NCBI RefSeq assembly: GCF_003853645.1
Contig: NZ_QTPO01000034.1
Location: 1 to 64,000 of the forward strand
Source: Burkholderia sp. Bp9143
GTDB lineage: Bacteria > Pseudomonadota > Gammaproteobacteria > Burkholderiales > Burkholderiaceae
Direction: 5' to 3'
DNA: 64,000 nucleotides
Shown here: in pieces, positions 53,208 through 61,889 of the stretch
How the letters are laid out: each line of letters opens with the position of its first letter
How positions within the stretch are numbered: position 1 is the first letter of the stretch
The notes under the pieces: generated by a model
Database searches by the model: none
What the model saw: the letters and a program-made list of their open reading frames with translations, nothing else
Told to the model about the DNA's origin: nothing
Translations under genes and position numbers: made by a program

Positions 53208-54323
53208 TCAGTCTCCGAGAAACGCGACGATCAGGCGGTTCACGTCGGCAGCCGCCTCCATCTGCACCATGTGGCCGCTGCCGGCGATCACCTCGGCCCG
53301 CACGCCGTCCGGCAAGCCCTGCGCATGCTGCGCCGGAATCACCTGGTCGCGCTCGCCCCAGATCACGAGCGTGCGCGGCGCGAGCGACCCGACGCGGTCG
53401 CGGAACACGCGCCGCTGGGTCGCGCCGTCGAACGCGGCGTTCGCGATCCTCTCCAGTGCGGCCTGCACGCCTTCGAGCCGCTTGTACTTGACGAGGTCCT
53501 CGACCAGTTGCCGCGTGACGAGCGCGTGGTCCGCGAACAGCGCGCCGAGGTGCGGCTTCAGCGTATTGCGGCTGTTGCCGGCGACGAAGCCGTCGATGTA
53601 GCCGCGGTTGATGTCGGCGCCGAGCCCGGCGCTCGCGATCAGCGTCAGCGACGCCACGCGTTCCGGTGCGCGCTCGGCCGCCGCCATCGCGACCGCGCCG
53701 CCCATCGAATGGCCGATCAGATGCGCGCGGTCGATGTGCTGCGCATCGAGCAACGCGAGCACCGCGTCGGCCAGTTCGTCGAGGCTGCCGGTGTCGACCG
53801 CCTTGCCCGACTCGCCGTGCCCGGGCAAATCGAGCGCCCACACGGGCCGGTGCGCGGCGAGTACCGCATGGTTGAACAGCCAGTTGTTGAGGTCGCCGCC
53901 GAAGCCGTGGATCAGCACCGCAGGCGTGCCCGACCCGTCGCCGAGCTTCAGGAACCGGACCGTGCGTCCGCCGATCTGCGCCTTCTCGGGCTGCGGGCCC
54001 GCCGTGTCGTCGGCGGTCGTGCTCGGCACGAAATCGCGCTGGAATTCGGCGATCGCCGCGTCGATGTCGGCATCGCTCGCGTCGGCCGCGGCCACCACGC
54101 CGAGCAGCGCACCGACCGGCAGCGTCTCGCCCTCCTGCGCGACCTGCCGGCGCAGCGTGCCGTCGAACGCGCACTCGACGCCCGACGAGATCTTGTCGGT
54201 CTCGACGTCGAGCACTTCGTCGCCCTTCGTCACGCGCTCGCCGATCGCCTTCAGCCAGCCGTTGACCTGCCCCTGCTCCATCGACAGCCCCCACTTGGGC
54301 ATCGTGATCATGTGAATCGACAT
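53208..54323 (-). CDS. acoC: Acetoin dehydrogenase E2-type subunit AcoC (lipoyl domain + alpha/beta hydrolase)
   Basis: 371 residues. An N-terminal lipoyl domain with the modified Lys in DVETDKISS (about residue 44) is followed by a short linker. The alpha/beta-hydrolase fold has the nucleophile elbow GHSMGG, and a C-terminal GSGHMVQMEA gives the catalytic His. It lacks the trimeric CAT acyltransferase domain of normal E2s. This is the AcoC architecture of the acetoin dehydrogenase complex, which cleaves acetoin to acetaldehyde and acetyl-CoA. AGGAG lies 7 bases ahead of the ATG. 4 bases after acoB. Confidence 0.95.
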   Translation of the reverse strand: MSIHMITMPKWGLSMEQGQVNGWLKAIGERVTKGDEVLDVETDKISSGVECAFDGTLRRQVAQEGETLPVGALLGVVAAADASDADIDAAIAEFQRDFVPSTTADDTAGPQPEKAQIGGRTVRFLKLGDGSGTPAVLIHGFGGDLNNWLFNHAVLAAHRPVWALDLPGHGESGKAVDTGSLDELADAVLALLDAQHIDRAHLIGHSMGGAVAMAAAERAPERVASLTLIASAGLGADINRGYIDGFVAGNSRNTLKPHLGALFADHALVTRQLVEDLVKYKRLEGVQAALERIANAAFDGATQRRVFRDRVGSLAPRTLVIWGERDQVIPAQHAQGLPDGVRAEVIAGSGHMVQMEAAADVNRLIVAFLGD

Positions 54324-54327
54324 CGTG

Positions 54328-55332
54328 TCAGCTCCTCGTCTTCAGTACCGCCCGCGCGATCGCGTCGGCGGACGGGATGTACAGGTCTTCCAGCACGCCG
54401 GCGAACGGCGCGGGCGTGTGCGGCGCGGTCACGAGCTCGATCGGCGCCTTCAGCGAATGGAACGCTCGCCGGGCGACCAGTGCGGCGATATCGGTCGCGA
54501 TCGAGCAGCGCGGGTTCGCTTCATCAACCACCACCACGCGCCCGGTGCGCTGCGCGCTCTCGAGGATGGTTTCCTCGTCGAGCGGCGACGTCGTGCGCAG
54601 GTCGATCACGTCGACCTGGATGCCGTCCTTCGCGAGCTTCGCGGCCGCGTCGGTCGCGAGATGCACCATCCGGCCATACGTGACGATCGTCGCGTCGTCG
54701 CCTTCGCGCACGACGTTCGCCTCGCCGAACGGAATCGCATAGGACTCCTCGGGCACGTCGCCCTCGCGCGTGTAGAGCAGCTTGTGTTCGAGGAAGATCA
54801 CGGGGTCGTTGTCGCGGATCGCCTGGATCAGCAGCCCCTTCGCGTCGTAAGGCGTCGACGGGCACACGACCTTCAGCCCCGGAATGTGCGTAAACAGCGA
54901 CGTGAGCATCTGCGAATGCTGCGCGGCCGCGCGCAGCCCGGCGCCATACATCGCGCGGATCACGACCGGCGTCACCGCCTTGCCGCCGAACATGTAGCGG
55001 AATTTCGCGGCCTGGTTGAAGATCTGGTCGAAGCACACGCCCATGAAATCGATGAACATCAGCTCCGCGACGGGCCGCATCCCGCACGCGGCCGCGCCGA
55101 CCGCCGCGCCGATATAGCCGCCTTCCGACAGCGGCGTATCGAGCACGCGGCCGGGAAACTTGTGGAACAGCCCCTTCGTCACGCCGAGCACGCCGCCCCA
55201 TGCGTCGTCCTCGCCCGGCGCGCCCGCGCCACCTGCGTTGTCCTCGCCCATCACGATCACGCTGTCGTCGCGCGCCATTTCCTGCGCGAGCGCCTCGTTG
55301 ATCGCCTGCGAATAAGTGATTTTCCTTGCCAT
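54328..55332 (-). CDS. acoB: Acetoin:DCPIP oxidoreductase / E1 beta subunit AcoB
   Basis: 334 residues. Transketolase-like pyrimidine-binding domain (ITYSQAINEALAQEMARDDSVIVMGEDN, LSEGGYIGAAVGAAACGMRPVAELMFIDF) and a C-terminal transketolase domain (GRVVVVDEANPRCSIATDIAALVA). It pairs with AcoA to form the TPP-dependent E1 that attacks acetoin. It is followed by acoC within 4 bases. Confidence 0.95.
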   Translation of the reverse strand: MARKITYSQAINEALAQEMARDDSVIVMGEDNAGGAGAPGEDDAWGGVLGVTKGLFHKFPGRVLDTPLSEGGYIGAAVGAAACGMRPVAELMFIDFMGVCFDQIFNQAAKFRYMFGGKAVTPVVIRAMYGAGLRAAAQHSQMLTSLFTHIPGLKVVCPSTPYDAKGLLIQAIRDNDPVIFLEHKLLYTREGDVPEESYAIPFGEANVVREGDDATIVTYGRMVHLATDAAAKLAKDGIQVDVIDLRTTSPLDEETILESAQRTGRVVVVDEANPRCSIATDIAALVARRAFHSLKAPIELVTAPHTPAPFAGVLEDLYIPSADAIARAVLKTRS

Positions 55333-55393
55333 GTCTGTCTCCTGGAATATTCGGTTCGCCGTGCCGGCCGCCAGCGGGTGAATCAGGGCGCGC

Positions 55394-56377
55394 TCACGGG
55401 TACGACACGTACACGTCGGTCAGCAGGTCGGCCGCGTCGGGCAGCGGCGCGGCTTTCGCCTGCGCGACCGCATCGTCGATCAGCGCCTTCACCTGCGCAT
55501 CGACCGCGCGCAGGTCGTCGGTCGTCAGCACCTCGGCACGCACGACGCGCGTTTCGAAATGCTTCAGGCAGTCCTTCTCGTCGCGCAGCTTCTGCACTTC
55601 ACCCGGCGCGCGGTAGGTCTGCGCATCGCCTTCGAAGTGGCCGAAGTAGCGCGTGAACTTCACCTCGACGAGCGTCGGGCCGCCGCCGTTGCGCGCGCGT
55701 GCGACGGCTTCGCCGAGCGCCTCGTGCACCGCGAAGAAGTCGAAGCCGTCGACGATCACGCCCGGCATCCCGAAGCCGTTCGCGCGATCGGCGATGTTGT
55801 CGGTGGCGACCGACCAGCTCGACGACGTCGCTTCCGCATAGCCGTTGTTCTCGGCCACGAAGATCGCCGGCAGCCGCCACACCGACGCGAGGTTCATCGA
55901 TTCGAAGATCACGCCCTGGTTCGACGCGCCGTCGCCGAAGAAGCACACGCCGACGCCGCCCGTCTTCTTGTGCTTGGCCGCGAGCGCCGCGCCGCATACG
56001 AGCGGGCCGCCCGCGCCGACGATCCCGTTCGCGCCGAGCATCCCCATCGACAGGTCGGCGATGTGCATCGAGCCGCCCTTGCCGTGGCAGACGCCCGTCT
56101 TCTTGCCGTAGATCTCGGCCATCATCCCGTGCACGTCGACGCCTTTCGCGATGCAGTGGCCGTGCCCGCGGTGCGTGGTGGCAACGTAGTCTTCAAGTCC
56201 TAGGTGCAGCATCGTGCCGACCGCGGAGGCCTCCTCGCCCGCGTACAGGTGCACGAAGCCGGGGATTTCGCCGGTCGCGAACTCGACGTGCAGCCGCTCC
56301 TCGAATTCGCGGATCGTGCGCATCAGCCGGTAGGCGTCCAGCAGCGTGTCCCTGCTGAGCTGTGTCGAAACGGTCAT
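55394..56377 (-). CDS. acoA: Acetoin dehydrogenase E1 alpha subunit AcoA
   Basis: 327 residues. TPP-binding motif GDGASNQGVIFESMNLASVWRLPAIFVAENN (GDG...NN) and an E1 alpha fold (YRLMRTIREFEERLHVEFATGEIPGFVHLYAGEEASAVG). It is closer to acetoin E1 than to pyruvate E1 alpha by context. Followed by acoB after 61 bases and preceded by acoX after 99 bases; a GGAG ribosome site is present. Confidence 0.95.
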   Translation of the reverse strand: MTVSTQLSRDTLLDAYRLMRTIREFEERLHVEFATGEIPGFVHLYAGEEASAVGTMLHLGLEDYVATTHRGHGHCIAKGVDVHGMMAEIYGKKTGVCHGKGGSMHIADLSMGMLGANGIVGAGGPLVCGAALAAKHKKTGGVGVCFFGDGASNQGVIFESMNLASVWRLPAIFVAENNGYAEATSSSWSVATDNIADRANGFGMPGVIVDGFDFFAVHEALGEAVARARNGGGPTLVEVKFTRYFGHFEGDAQTYRAPGEVQKLRDEKDCLKHFETRVVRAEVLTTDDLRAVDAQVKALIDDAVAQAKAAPLPDAADLLTDVYVSYP

Positions 56378-56476
56378 GTGTGTCTCCTGGGTAGGTCTGA
56401 CTGCGAGTGCCGCCGCGGCAACGCCCCGGCGACGGATTGCACGGCTTGCGGCCGTCGATAAAACGTGAAGCTGCCG

Positions 56477-57535
56477 TCAGCCGCGCCGCGCGCCGGCGTC
56501 GCGCAACAACTGCCGCGACGACGCGTAACGCAACGTGCGACCGACGTCGACCGTCAGCGGCCCGCGCCAGTCGAGCGCGATCTCGTAGCGGTCGCCGCGC
56601 GCGACCTCGATCTCGCGCTCGCCGTCGAACGCGAGCGTGCCGTGCTCGAACGGGATCGTCTGCCATGCACCCGGTTCGAGCCGCTCGCAGCTGCGCATCA
56701 CGACGCGATCGACGCGCCCGGGTGCGATCGGCGCGACGAGCGGCGTGCCGGCCGTCTTGCCGTCGGCGGCGAAGCGCATCGCGAGCCCGTGCGACGCGCT
56801 GCGCTCGAGCGGCGCCCACGCGCCGCCGAGCGCGGACAGGCCGATGCCGTCCGGCTCCGCGAAGGTCAGGTAGAGCGTGTCGATATCGTCGGGACCCGAG
56901 ATCGCGCGCGCGCCGACGAAGCGCTGGCGGGCCGCGCATACGTCGACGAGCGCGATCTCCTCGCGCCCCGCGTTCGCGCCGGCCGCGCAGCGCACGACGA
57001 GCCGCTTGTTGCGCGTGAACGCGACCTCCGCCGGCACGGCGCCGGTCGCGGCGAGTCCAGCCGCGACGCCCGCGACGGTCGCCTCGCGATGTTCGGGAAA
57101 CGCGTTGTTGGTGCCGGTGGACAGCGCGACGAGCGGGGTCGCGCCGCAATGCGCGGCGACCGCGCGGTGGGTGCCGTCGCCGCCGAGCACGACGATCAGC
57201 GCGACTTCCATCCGGCGCATGTATGCGGCACCGGCCTGCGTATCGGCGACGGTGTCCGAGATCGGCAGGTCGACGAATTCGACGTCGGGCCAGCACTCGT
57301 GCGGCGCGACCGCGTGATGTGTATCGAGCGCACGCATCAGCAGCGTCGCGATGCCCGTCTTGTCGCGCAAGGTCAGCACGCGCTCGACGCCCATCGCGCC
57401 GAGACCGGCGAGCAGGCGCACGACCATGTTGGCCTTTTCCGCCGTCGGGAACACGGATGCATGCGTCGTCAGGCGGCGAATGTCGCGCCCCGATGCGGGG
57501 TTCGCGATCACGCCGACGGTCACGGGCGTCGTCAC
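56477..57535 (-). CDS. acoX: AcoX, NAD kinase-like protein of the acetoin operon
   Basis: 352 residues. N-terminal VGVIANPASGRDIRR, the diacylglycerol/NAD-kinase motif LGGDGTHRAVAAH and LSTGTNNAFPEHREATVA mark the ATP-NAD kinase superfamily. AcoX is found first in aco operons of Burkholderia and Ralstonia relatives; its biochemical role is not established. There is no in-frame ATG near the N-terminus. I take the GTG at 57535, which has GGAG 8 bases upstream. Transcribed from the sigma-54 promoter at 57657-57672. Confidence 0.88.
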   Translation of the reverse strand: MTTPVTVGVIANPASGRDIRRLTTHASVFPTAEKANMVVRLLAGLGAMGVERVLTLRDKTGIATLLMRALDTHHAVAPHECWPDVEFVDLPISDTVADTQAGAAYMRRMEVALIVVLGGDGTHRAVAAHCGATPLVALSTGTNNAFPEHREATVAGVAAGLAATGAVPAEVAFTRNKRLVVRCAAGANAGREEIALVDVCAARQRFVGARAISGPDDIDTLYLTFAEPDGIGLSALGGAWAPLERSASHGLAMRFAADGKTAGTPLVAPIAPGRVDRVVMRSCERLEPGAWQTIPFEHGTLAFDGEREIEVARGDRYEIALDWRGPLTVDVGRTLRYASSRQLLRDAGARRG

Positions 57536-57656
57536 GGGTTTGTCTCCATCCAGTGGACCGGCGCTCGCGCACCGGCCCTGCATGTGTCGTCCGCCGTCAT
57601 CGAGGGCGGCGGATCGTCGTCGCCGACGCGATCGCGCCGGACTTGCCCGTGACATC

Positions 57657-57672
57657 TGCAAGCGGCGTGCCA
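57657..57672 (-). promoter_or_regulatory. Sigma-54 (-24/-12) promoter of acoXABC-lipA
   Basis: On the minus strand TGGCACG-CCGC-TTGCA (16 bases) matches the RpoN consensus TGGCACG-N4-TTGCA at every position with exact spacing. It points into acoX, about 120 bases upstream of its GTG start. Sigma-54 promoters need an AAA+ activator, and the divergent acoR encodes one of that class. Confidence 0.93.
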
Positions 57673-57917
57673 TCGTGTGGGCAACGACCGCGAAACCCGC
57701 GTCCGGACTGGCTCGGTGGGTACGCCTGCCATCGACATCTGCTGCCGTGACAGCCCGACGCTCCGCGAAACCGCCCGTGCGTCTCACGCCGCCGATCTGC
57801 CGGTGCACCGGTTTCGGCGCCGTCATCCGGGTTGCGATTTCGCCGCGAAGCCACGCGGATCGCGGCGCGGCGCGCACCGCCGTGCTCCGGAGCACCGTCG
57901 CGCGTGACATGTCCCCA

Positions 57918-57967
57918 TGTCTCAACCGCGCGAGACCGACTGAGATCCCGCTGAGACGAACGTCTCA
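57918..57967. promoter_or_regulatory. Candidate AcoR binding sites (upstream activating sequences)
   Basis: TGAGACG-AA-CGTCTCA at 57952-57967 is a perfect dyad. TGTCTCA at 57918-57924, CGAGACC at 57931-57937 and TGAGATC at 57941-57947 are related half-sites beside it, and another GTCTCAC stands at 57781-57787. They lie about 110-295 bases upstream of the -24 element, a suitable place for enhancer sites of a sigma-54 activator. Binding by AcoR is inferred. Confidence 0.65.
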
Positions 57968-58058
57968 CGCGCGCGCGTGCTGCGATGCAATGTGATCCGC
58001 GCAAGCGGATGTGCTACAAGAACATCGAATTCCCTGCCGTACGGAACCGGAGCCGACC

Positions 58059-59989
58059 ATGCCCTACGCCGTCCCCCAGGCCCAGCACGCCGACCGTGTG
58101 CTCGGCGCGCTCGCCGGGCGCCTGCCCGCGCCGGCCGATTCCGCGCGTCTCGTGTCGTCGTGGCAGCGCTCGCTCGAGCGCTACGCGCTCGACCCGGCGT
58201 CGTCGATCGGCCCGCGCGTGCTGACCGCGGCCGAGCTGCGCGAGGTGCGCGACAAGGAAGAGGCGTTCCTGCGCGCATCGGGCCAGTGCCTGACGCGTCT
58301 GCACGACATGATTCGCGTCGCCGACTATTGCGTGATGCTGACCGACGCGCACGGCGTGACGATCGACTACCGGATCGACCGCGAGCGCCGCAACGACTTC
58401 CGCCATGCGGGGCTGCACATCGGCTCGTGCTGGTCGGAAAGCGAGGAAGGCACCTGCGGCGTCGCGAGCGTGCTGACCGATCTCGCGCCGATCACCGTGC
58501 ACAAGACCGATCATTTCCGCGCGGCATTCACCACGCTCACCTGCAGCGCGGCCCCGATCTTCGCGCCGGGCGGCGAACTGATCGGCGTGCTCGATGCATC
58601 GGCCGTCCAGTCGCCGGACGGTCGCGACAGCCAGCGTCTCGTGTACCAGCTCGTGCGGCAGAGCGCGGCGCTGATCGAGGACGGCTATTTCGTGCACAGC
58701 ACCGCGCAGCACTGGATATTGTTCGGGCATCCGAATCGTCACTACGTCGAGGCGCAGCCCGAATGGCTGATCGCGTTCGACGAATGCGGCAATATCGTCG
58801 CGGCGAACCGGCAGGCGCGCGACGCGCTGCCGGCGCTGCGCGAACCGCGCCATATCGACGAGATCTTCGATGCGACCGAGATGCCGCTGCGCGACGCCGC
58901 GCGGCTCGATGCGATCGTCGCGCTGCGGCTACGCGCGACCGGCGCCCCGCTCTATGCGCGGCTGCGCGCGCCGCTACGACGCGCCGGCCGCGAAACCGGT
59001 GCGGCACGGGCCGCCCCGGCATCGCGCCGCCCCGGCACCGCGCAGCGCCACGTCGGCGCGCTGACGCCGTTCCTGCACAGCAGCGACGCACGCGTCGCGC
59101 AGCAGGCCGAACTCGCGCTGCGTGTCGCGAGCAAGCGGCTGCCGATCCTCGTGCTCGGCGAAACCGGCGCGGGCAAGGAAGTGTTCGCGCGCGCGATCCA
59201 CGACGCCGGTGCGCGGCGCGCACGGCCGTTCGTCGCGGTCAACTGCGGCGCGCTGCCCGAGGCGCTGATCGAAAGCGAACTGTTCGGCTACGCGGCCGGT
59301 GCGTTCACCGGTGCACGCAAGCACGGCGCGCGCGGCAAGATCGCGCTCGCCGACGGCGGCACGCTGTTCCTCGATGAAATCGGCATATGCCGCTCACGCT
59401 GCAGACGCGCCTGCTGCGCGTGCTCGCCGACGGCGAGGTCGTGCCGCTCGGCAGCGATACGCCCGTGCGCGTCGATCTCGACGTGATTTGCGCGACGCAC
59501 CGCGATCTCGCGCAGATGGTGGCCGACGGCACGTTCCGCGAGGATCTGTACTACCGGCTGAGTGGTGCGACGTTCGAGCTGCCGCCGCTGCGCGAGCGCG
59601 CGGACGTGCGCGACGTCATCGCCGTGGTGTTCGCCGAAGAGGCGCAGGCAACCGGCCACGTGCTCACGCTCGACACCACGCTCGCCGAACAGCTTGCCGC
59701 CTATCCGTGGCCCGGCAACGTGCGACAGCTGCGCAACGTGCTGCGCTACGCGTGCGCGGTGTGCGACGCCGCCCGCGTGACACGGCGCGACCTGCCGGCC
59801 GATCTCGCCGCACAGCTCGGCGCCGGCACGGCCGGCGCACTGCCGGACGACGAACGCGGCCGCATCGTCGCGGCGCTCACCGCGCATCGCTGGCGGCCCG
59901 ACGCGGCCGCGCAGGCACTCGGCATCTCGCGCGCGACGCTGTACCGGCGCATCGCGAAACACCGGATCGTTGCGCCGCACCGCATCTGA
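58059..59989 (+). pseudogene. acoR: Sigma-54 dependent activator AcoR, frameshifted
   Basis: N-terminal GAF-type sensor part, AAA+ domain with Walker A GETGAGKE, the sigma-54 contact motif GAFTGA, and Walker B-like GGTLFLDEIG. The C-terminal Fis-type HTH (AAQALGISRATLYRRIAKHRI) is in another frame. After GGC at 59382-59384 one base is missing: the family reads ...DEIGDMPLTLQTRLLRVLADGE, here DEIG ends frame 1 and MPLTLQ resumes at 59387 in frame 2. Restoring one G gives 643 residues. As it stands, a 475-residue product lacks the rest of AAA+ and the DNA-binding domain. The ATG at 58059 has GGAG upstream. A real mutation or an assembly error cannot be separated here. Confidence 0.88.
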
Positions 59990-60017
59990 CGCATCCAGCG
60001 CATCGGCACGCTTCGCA

Positions 60018-60452
60018 TCACGCGGCGTGCGCGACCGCGTCGGTCGTGCCGCCGTCCCGGCCGGCCGCTTCATCGCGCCGCATGAATACCTCGTGCGCGG
60101 CGAACAACGCGTTGAGGGCGGCCGGAAACCCCGCGTAGACGGCCATCTGCATGAACACCTCGACGATCTCGTCGCGCGTGCAGCCGACGTTCAACGCCGC
60201 CTCGACATGCACCTTCAATTGCGGCTGCGCGTTGCCGAGCGCGGCCAGCGCGGCGATCGTCGCGATCTCGCGCGCCTTCAGGTCGAGCTGCGGCCGGCTG
60301 TAGATGTCGCCGAAGCCGAACTCGACGAGCAGCCGCCCGAAGTCCGGTGCAATCGGCGCAAGCGCCGCGATCACGCGTTCGCCCACTTCGCCATCGATTT
60401 CCTTCAGCTTGTTCCAGCCGCGTGCATAGCGATCTTCAACGAGTCGTTCCAT
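60018..60452 (-). CDS. Carboxymuconolactone decarboxylase (CMD)-family protein
   Basis: 144 residues with the CMD/AhpD-like helical fold: LDLKAREIATIAALAALGNAQPQLKVHVEAALNVGCTRDEIVEVFMQMAVYAGFPAALNALFAAHEVF. Only one Cys (NVGC) is seen in the motif rather than the CxxC of AhpD peroxidase, so it resembles the gamma-carboxymuconolactone decarboxylase branch. No protocatechuate genes are nearby, so the substrate is open. It overlaps the MerR gene by 17 bases and is co-expressed with it. Confidence 0.87.
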   Translation of the reverse strand: MERLVEDRYARGWNKLKEIDGEVGERVIAALAPIAPDFGRLLVEFGFGDIYSRPQLDLKAREIATIAALAALGNAQPQLKVHVEAALNVGCTRDEIVEVFMQMAVYAGFPAALNALFAAHEVFMRRDEAAGRDGGTTDAVAHAA

Positions 60453-60897
60453 GGTGTCCGTCCTGTTCCGAGGATGATTGAGAAGGGTTCGCCCGTCGTT
60501 CCGTCTCGCGTTCCCGCGTCTCGTAGTACGCGATCTTGTCGCCGATCGCGTCGAGGCTCGCCCGCAGCTCCGCAATATGCGCGCGCACCGCATCGCGGTG
60601 CGCGGCCAGCAAGCGCCGCCGCGCACCGAACGTCGACTCGCCTTGCGCACGCAGCGCCGCGAACTGCTGCATCTGCGCGATCGGCATGCCGGTCGCCTTC
60701 AGGCGCATCACGAAGGCCAGCCAGTCAAGGTCGGCCGGCGCATAGAGCCGGTGCCCGGCCGCCGTGCGCGAAATCGCGCGCAGCAGGCCGGCCTGCTCGT
60801 AGTACCGCAGCGTATGCGTCGACACGCCGGTCAGTTCGGCGACTTGCCCGATCGTCAGCGGACCGGCGGCGGAGGATCTGGATACGGTTTTCGACAT
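60436..60897 (-). CDS. MerR family transcriptional regulator
   Basis: 153 residues. Winged helix LTIGQVAELTGVSTHTLRYYEQAGLLRAISRTAAGHRLYAPADLDWLAFVMRLKATGMPI, then a dimerisation helix (RRRLLAAHRDAVRAHIAELRASLDAIGDKIAYYETRERE). There is no Cys, so no thiol metal site; it resembles the AdhR/YhdM-like regulators of aldehyde or electrophile response. It heads a two-gene operon with the CMD-family gene and has its own operator-promoter (60908-60938). Confidence 0.9.
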   Translation of the reverse strand: MSKTVSRSSAAGPLTIGQVAELTGVSTHTLRYYEQAGLLRAISRTAAGHRLYAPADLDWLAFVMRLKATGMPIAQMQQFAALRAQGESTFGARRRLLAAHRDAVRAHIAELRASLDAIGDKIAYYETRERETERRANPSQSSSEQDGHHGTTR

Positions 60898-60907
60898 GGC
60901 GGGAACA

Positions 60908-60938
60908 AGGTTAGGAGTTAGAGTTCACTCTAAGTCAA
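60908..60938 (-). promoter_or_regulatory. MerR-type promoter with 19-bp spacer and central dyad
   Basis: On the minus strand -35 TTGACT (60933-60938) and -10 TAACCT (60908-60913) are separated by 19 bases, and TTAGAGT-GA-ACTCTAA (60918-60933), a perfect 16-bp dyad, fills the spacer. The long spacer with central dyad is the hallmark of MerR-activated promoters, 11 bases upstream of the regulator's start. Confidence 0.85.
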
Positions 60939-61183
60939 GCATTGTCGAATGGCCAGGCACGACAATCTGAAATCACCGCCGCGGACACCGTAAACAATGG
61001 TCAAAACCGCCGTCCGGCGCGGCTTTCTGTCTTTACAGCGACGCAAGCTTTCAGCAAGATTCGGCCAGCCTGTCTCAAAAAGGGCACGCATTTGTCCTAT
61101 GCTTAACGGCGGCGCCCGGCCAGGCCTCGCCCCGCCGTCCGTTGCAACAGCCATTCATCCGTCAGAACCAGGGAGCCTTTGCC

Positions 61184-61801
61184 ATGCTGAAAAAGCTGCT
61201 GATGCTGTTCGTCGCGCTATCGCTGTCGCTCGCCGCCGGCCTCGCCGCGGCCGTCGAAGTCAACACGGCCGACCAGGCCGCGCTCGAATCGGTGAAGGGC
61301 CTCGGGCCCGTGAAGTCGAAGGCGATCATCGACGAACGCACCAAGAACGGCCCGTTCAAGGACGCGGACGATCTCGCGAACCGCGTGAAGGGTCTCGGCA
61401 CGAAGTCGGTCGGGCATCTCGAGGAAAATGGCCTGACGATCGGCGGCTCGTCGACACCGCCGAAAGGCGTGAAGCTGTCGAAACCGGCCGCGACGACCTC
61501 TGCGACCCCGTCGGCCACGACGTCGGCAGGCACCGCATCGACGTCGACGACGGCGACGGCGACGGCCGGCACGACGGCGACGGCACCGGCCGCGAGCGCA
61601 CCGGACGCGGCGACCAAGCCGGCCAAGAGCAAGCGCGCATCGAAGAAGGACAAGGCGGCCGCAGCCTCGGCGGCATCCGCCGACGCGGGCGCGAGTGCGA
61701 GCGCGCCCGCCGCAGCGTCGTCCGCGAAGGCGACGAAGGGTTCGAAGAAGAAGAGCAAGAAGGACAAGGCAGCCTCCGCCGCCGCGGCGTCGGGCGCCTG
61801 A
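61184..61801 (+). CDS. Exported ComEA-like helix-hairpin-helix protein with Ala/Lys-rich tail
   Basis: 205 residues. Sec signal peptide MLKKLLMLFVALSLSLAAGLAAA, then a double helix-hairpin-helix of the ComEA type (VEVNTADQAALESVKGLGPVKSKAIIDERTKNGPFKDADDLANRVKGLG), which binds DNA without sequence specificity. The C-terminal half (about 105-205) is Ala/Ser/Thr with Lys clusters (KSKRASKKDK, KGSKKKSKKDK), histone H1-like. ComEA binds incoming DNA in the periplasm during natural transformation. The start has AGGGAG 8 bases upstream. Not linked to other com genes here. Confidence 0.82.
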   Translation: MLKKLLMLFVALSLSLAAGLAAAVEVNTADQAALESVKGLGPVKSKAIIDERTKNGPFKDADDLANRVKGLGTKSVGHLEENGLTIGGSSTPPKGVKLSKPAATTSATPSATTSAGTASTSTTATATAGTTATAPAASAPDAATKPAKSKRASKKDKAAAASAASADAGASASAPAAASSAKATKGSKKKSKKDKAASAAAASGA

Positions 61802-61889
61802 TGTGCGCCGCGCGCGCGATGGCGTGCGTGCGGCATTCGTTCAACGGGCGCCGTCGTCACGGCGCCCTTTTCAGTGAAGGTGAAGAACC

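Larger units (their letters stand above)
57536..58058. other. aco regulatory region between acoX and acoR (523 bp)
   Basis: Non-coding control region. From the acoX side: a leader of about 110 bases, the -24/-12 promoter (57657-57672), an untranslated stretch with a GTCTCAC half-site at 57781-57787, dyads at 57918-57967, and the acoR leader. No sigma-70 promoter for acoR could be placed with confidence. Confidence 0.75.

Noticed and set aside
59381..59390. Programmed frameshift in acoR
   Set aside because: No slippery heptamer or following pseudoknot is visible, and relatives keep the reading frame with one extra base. A deletion is simpler.
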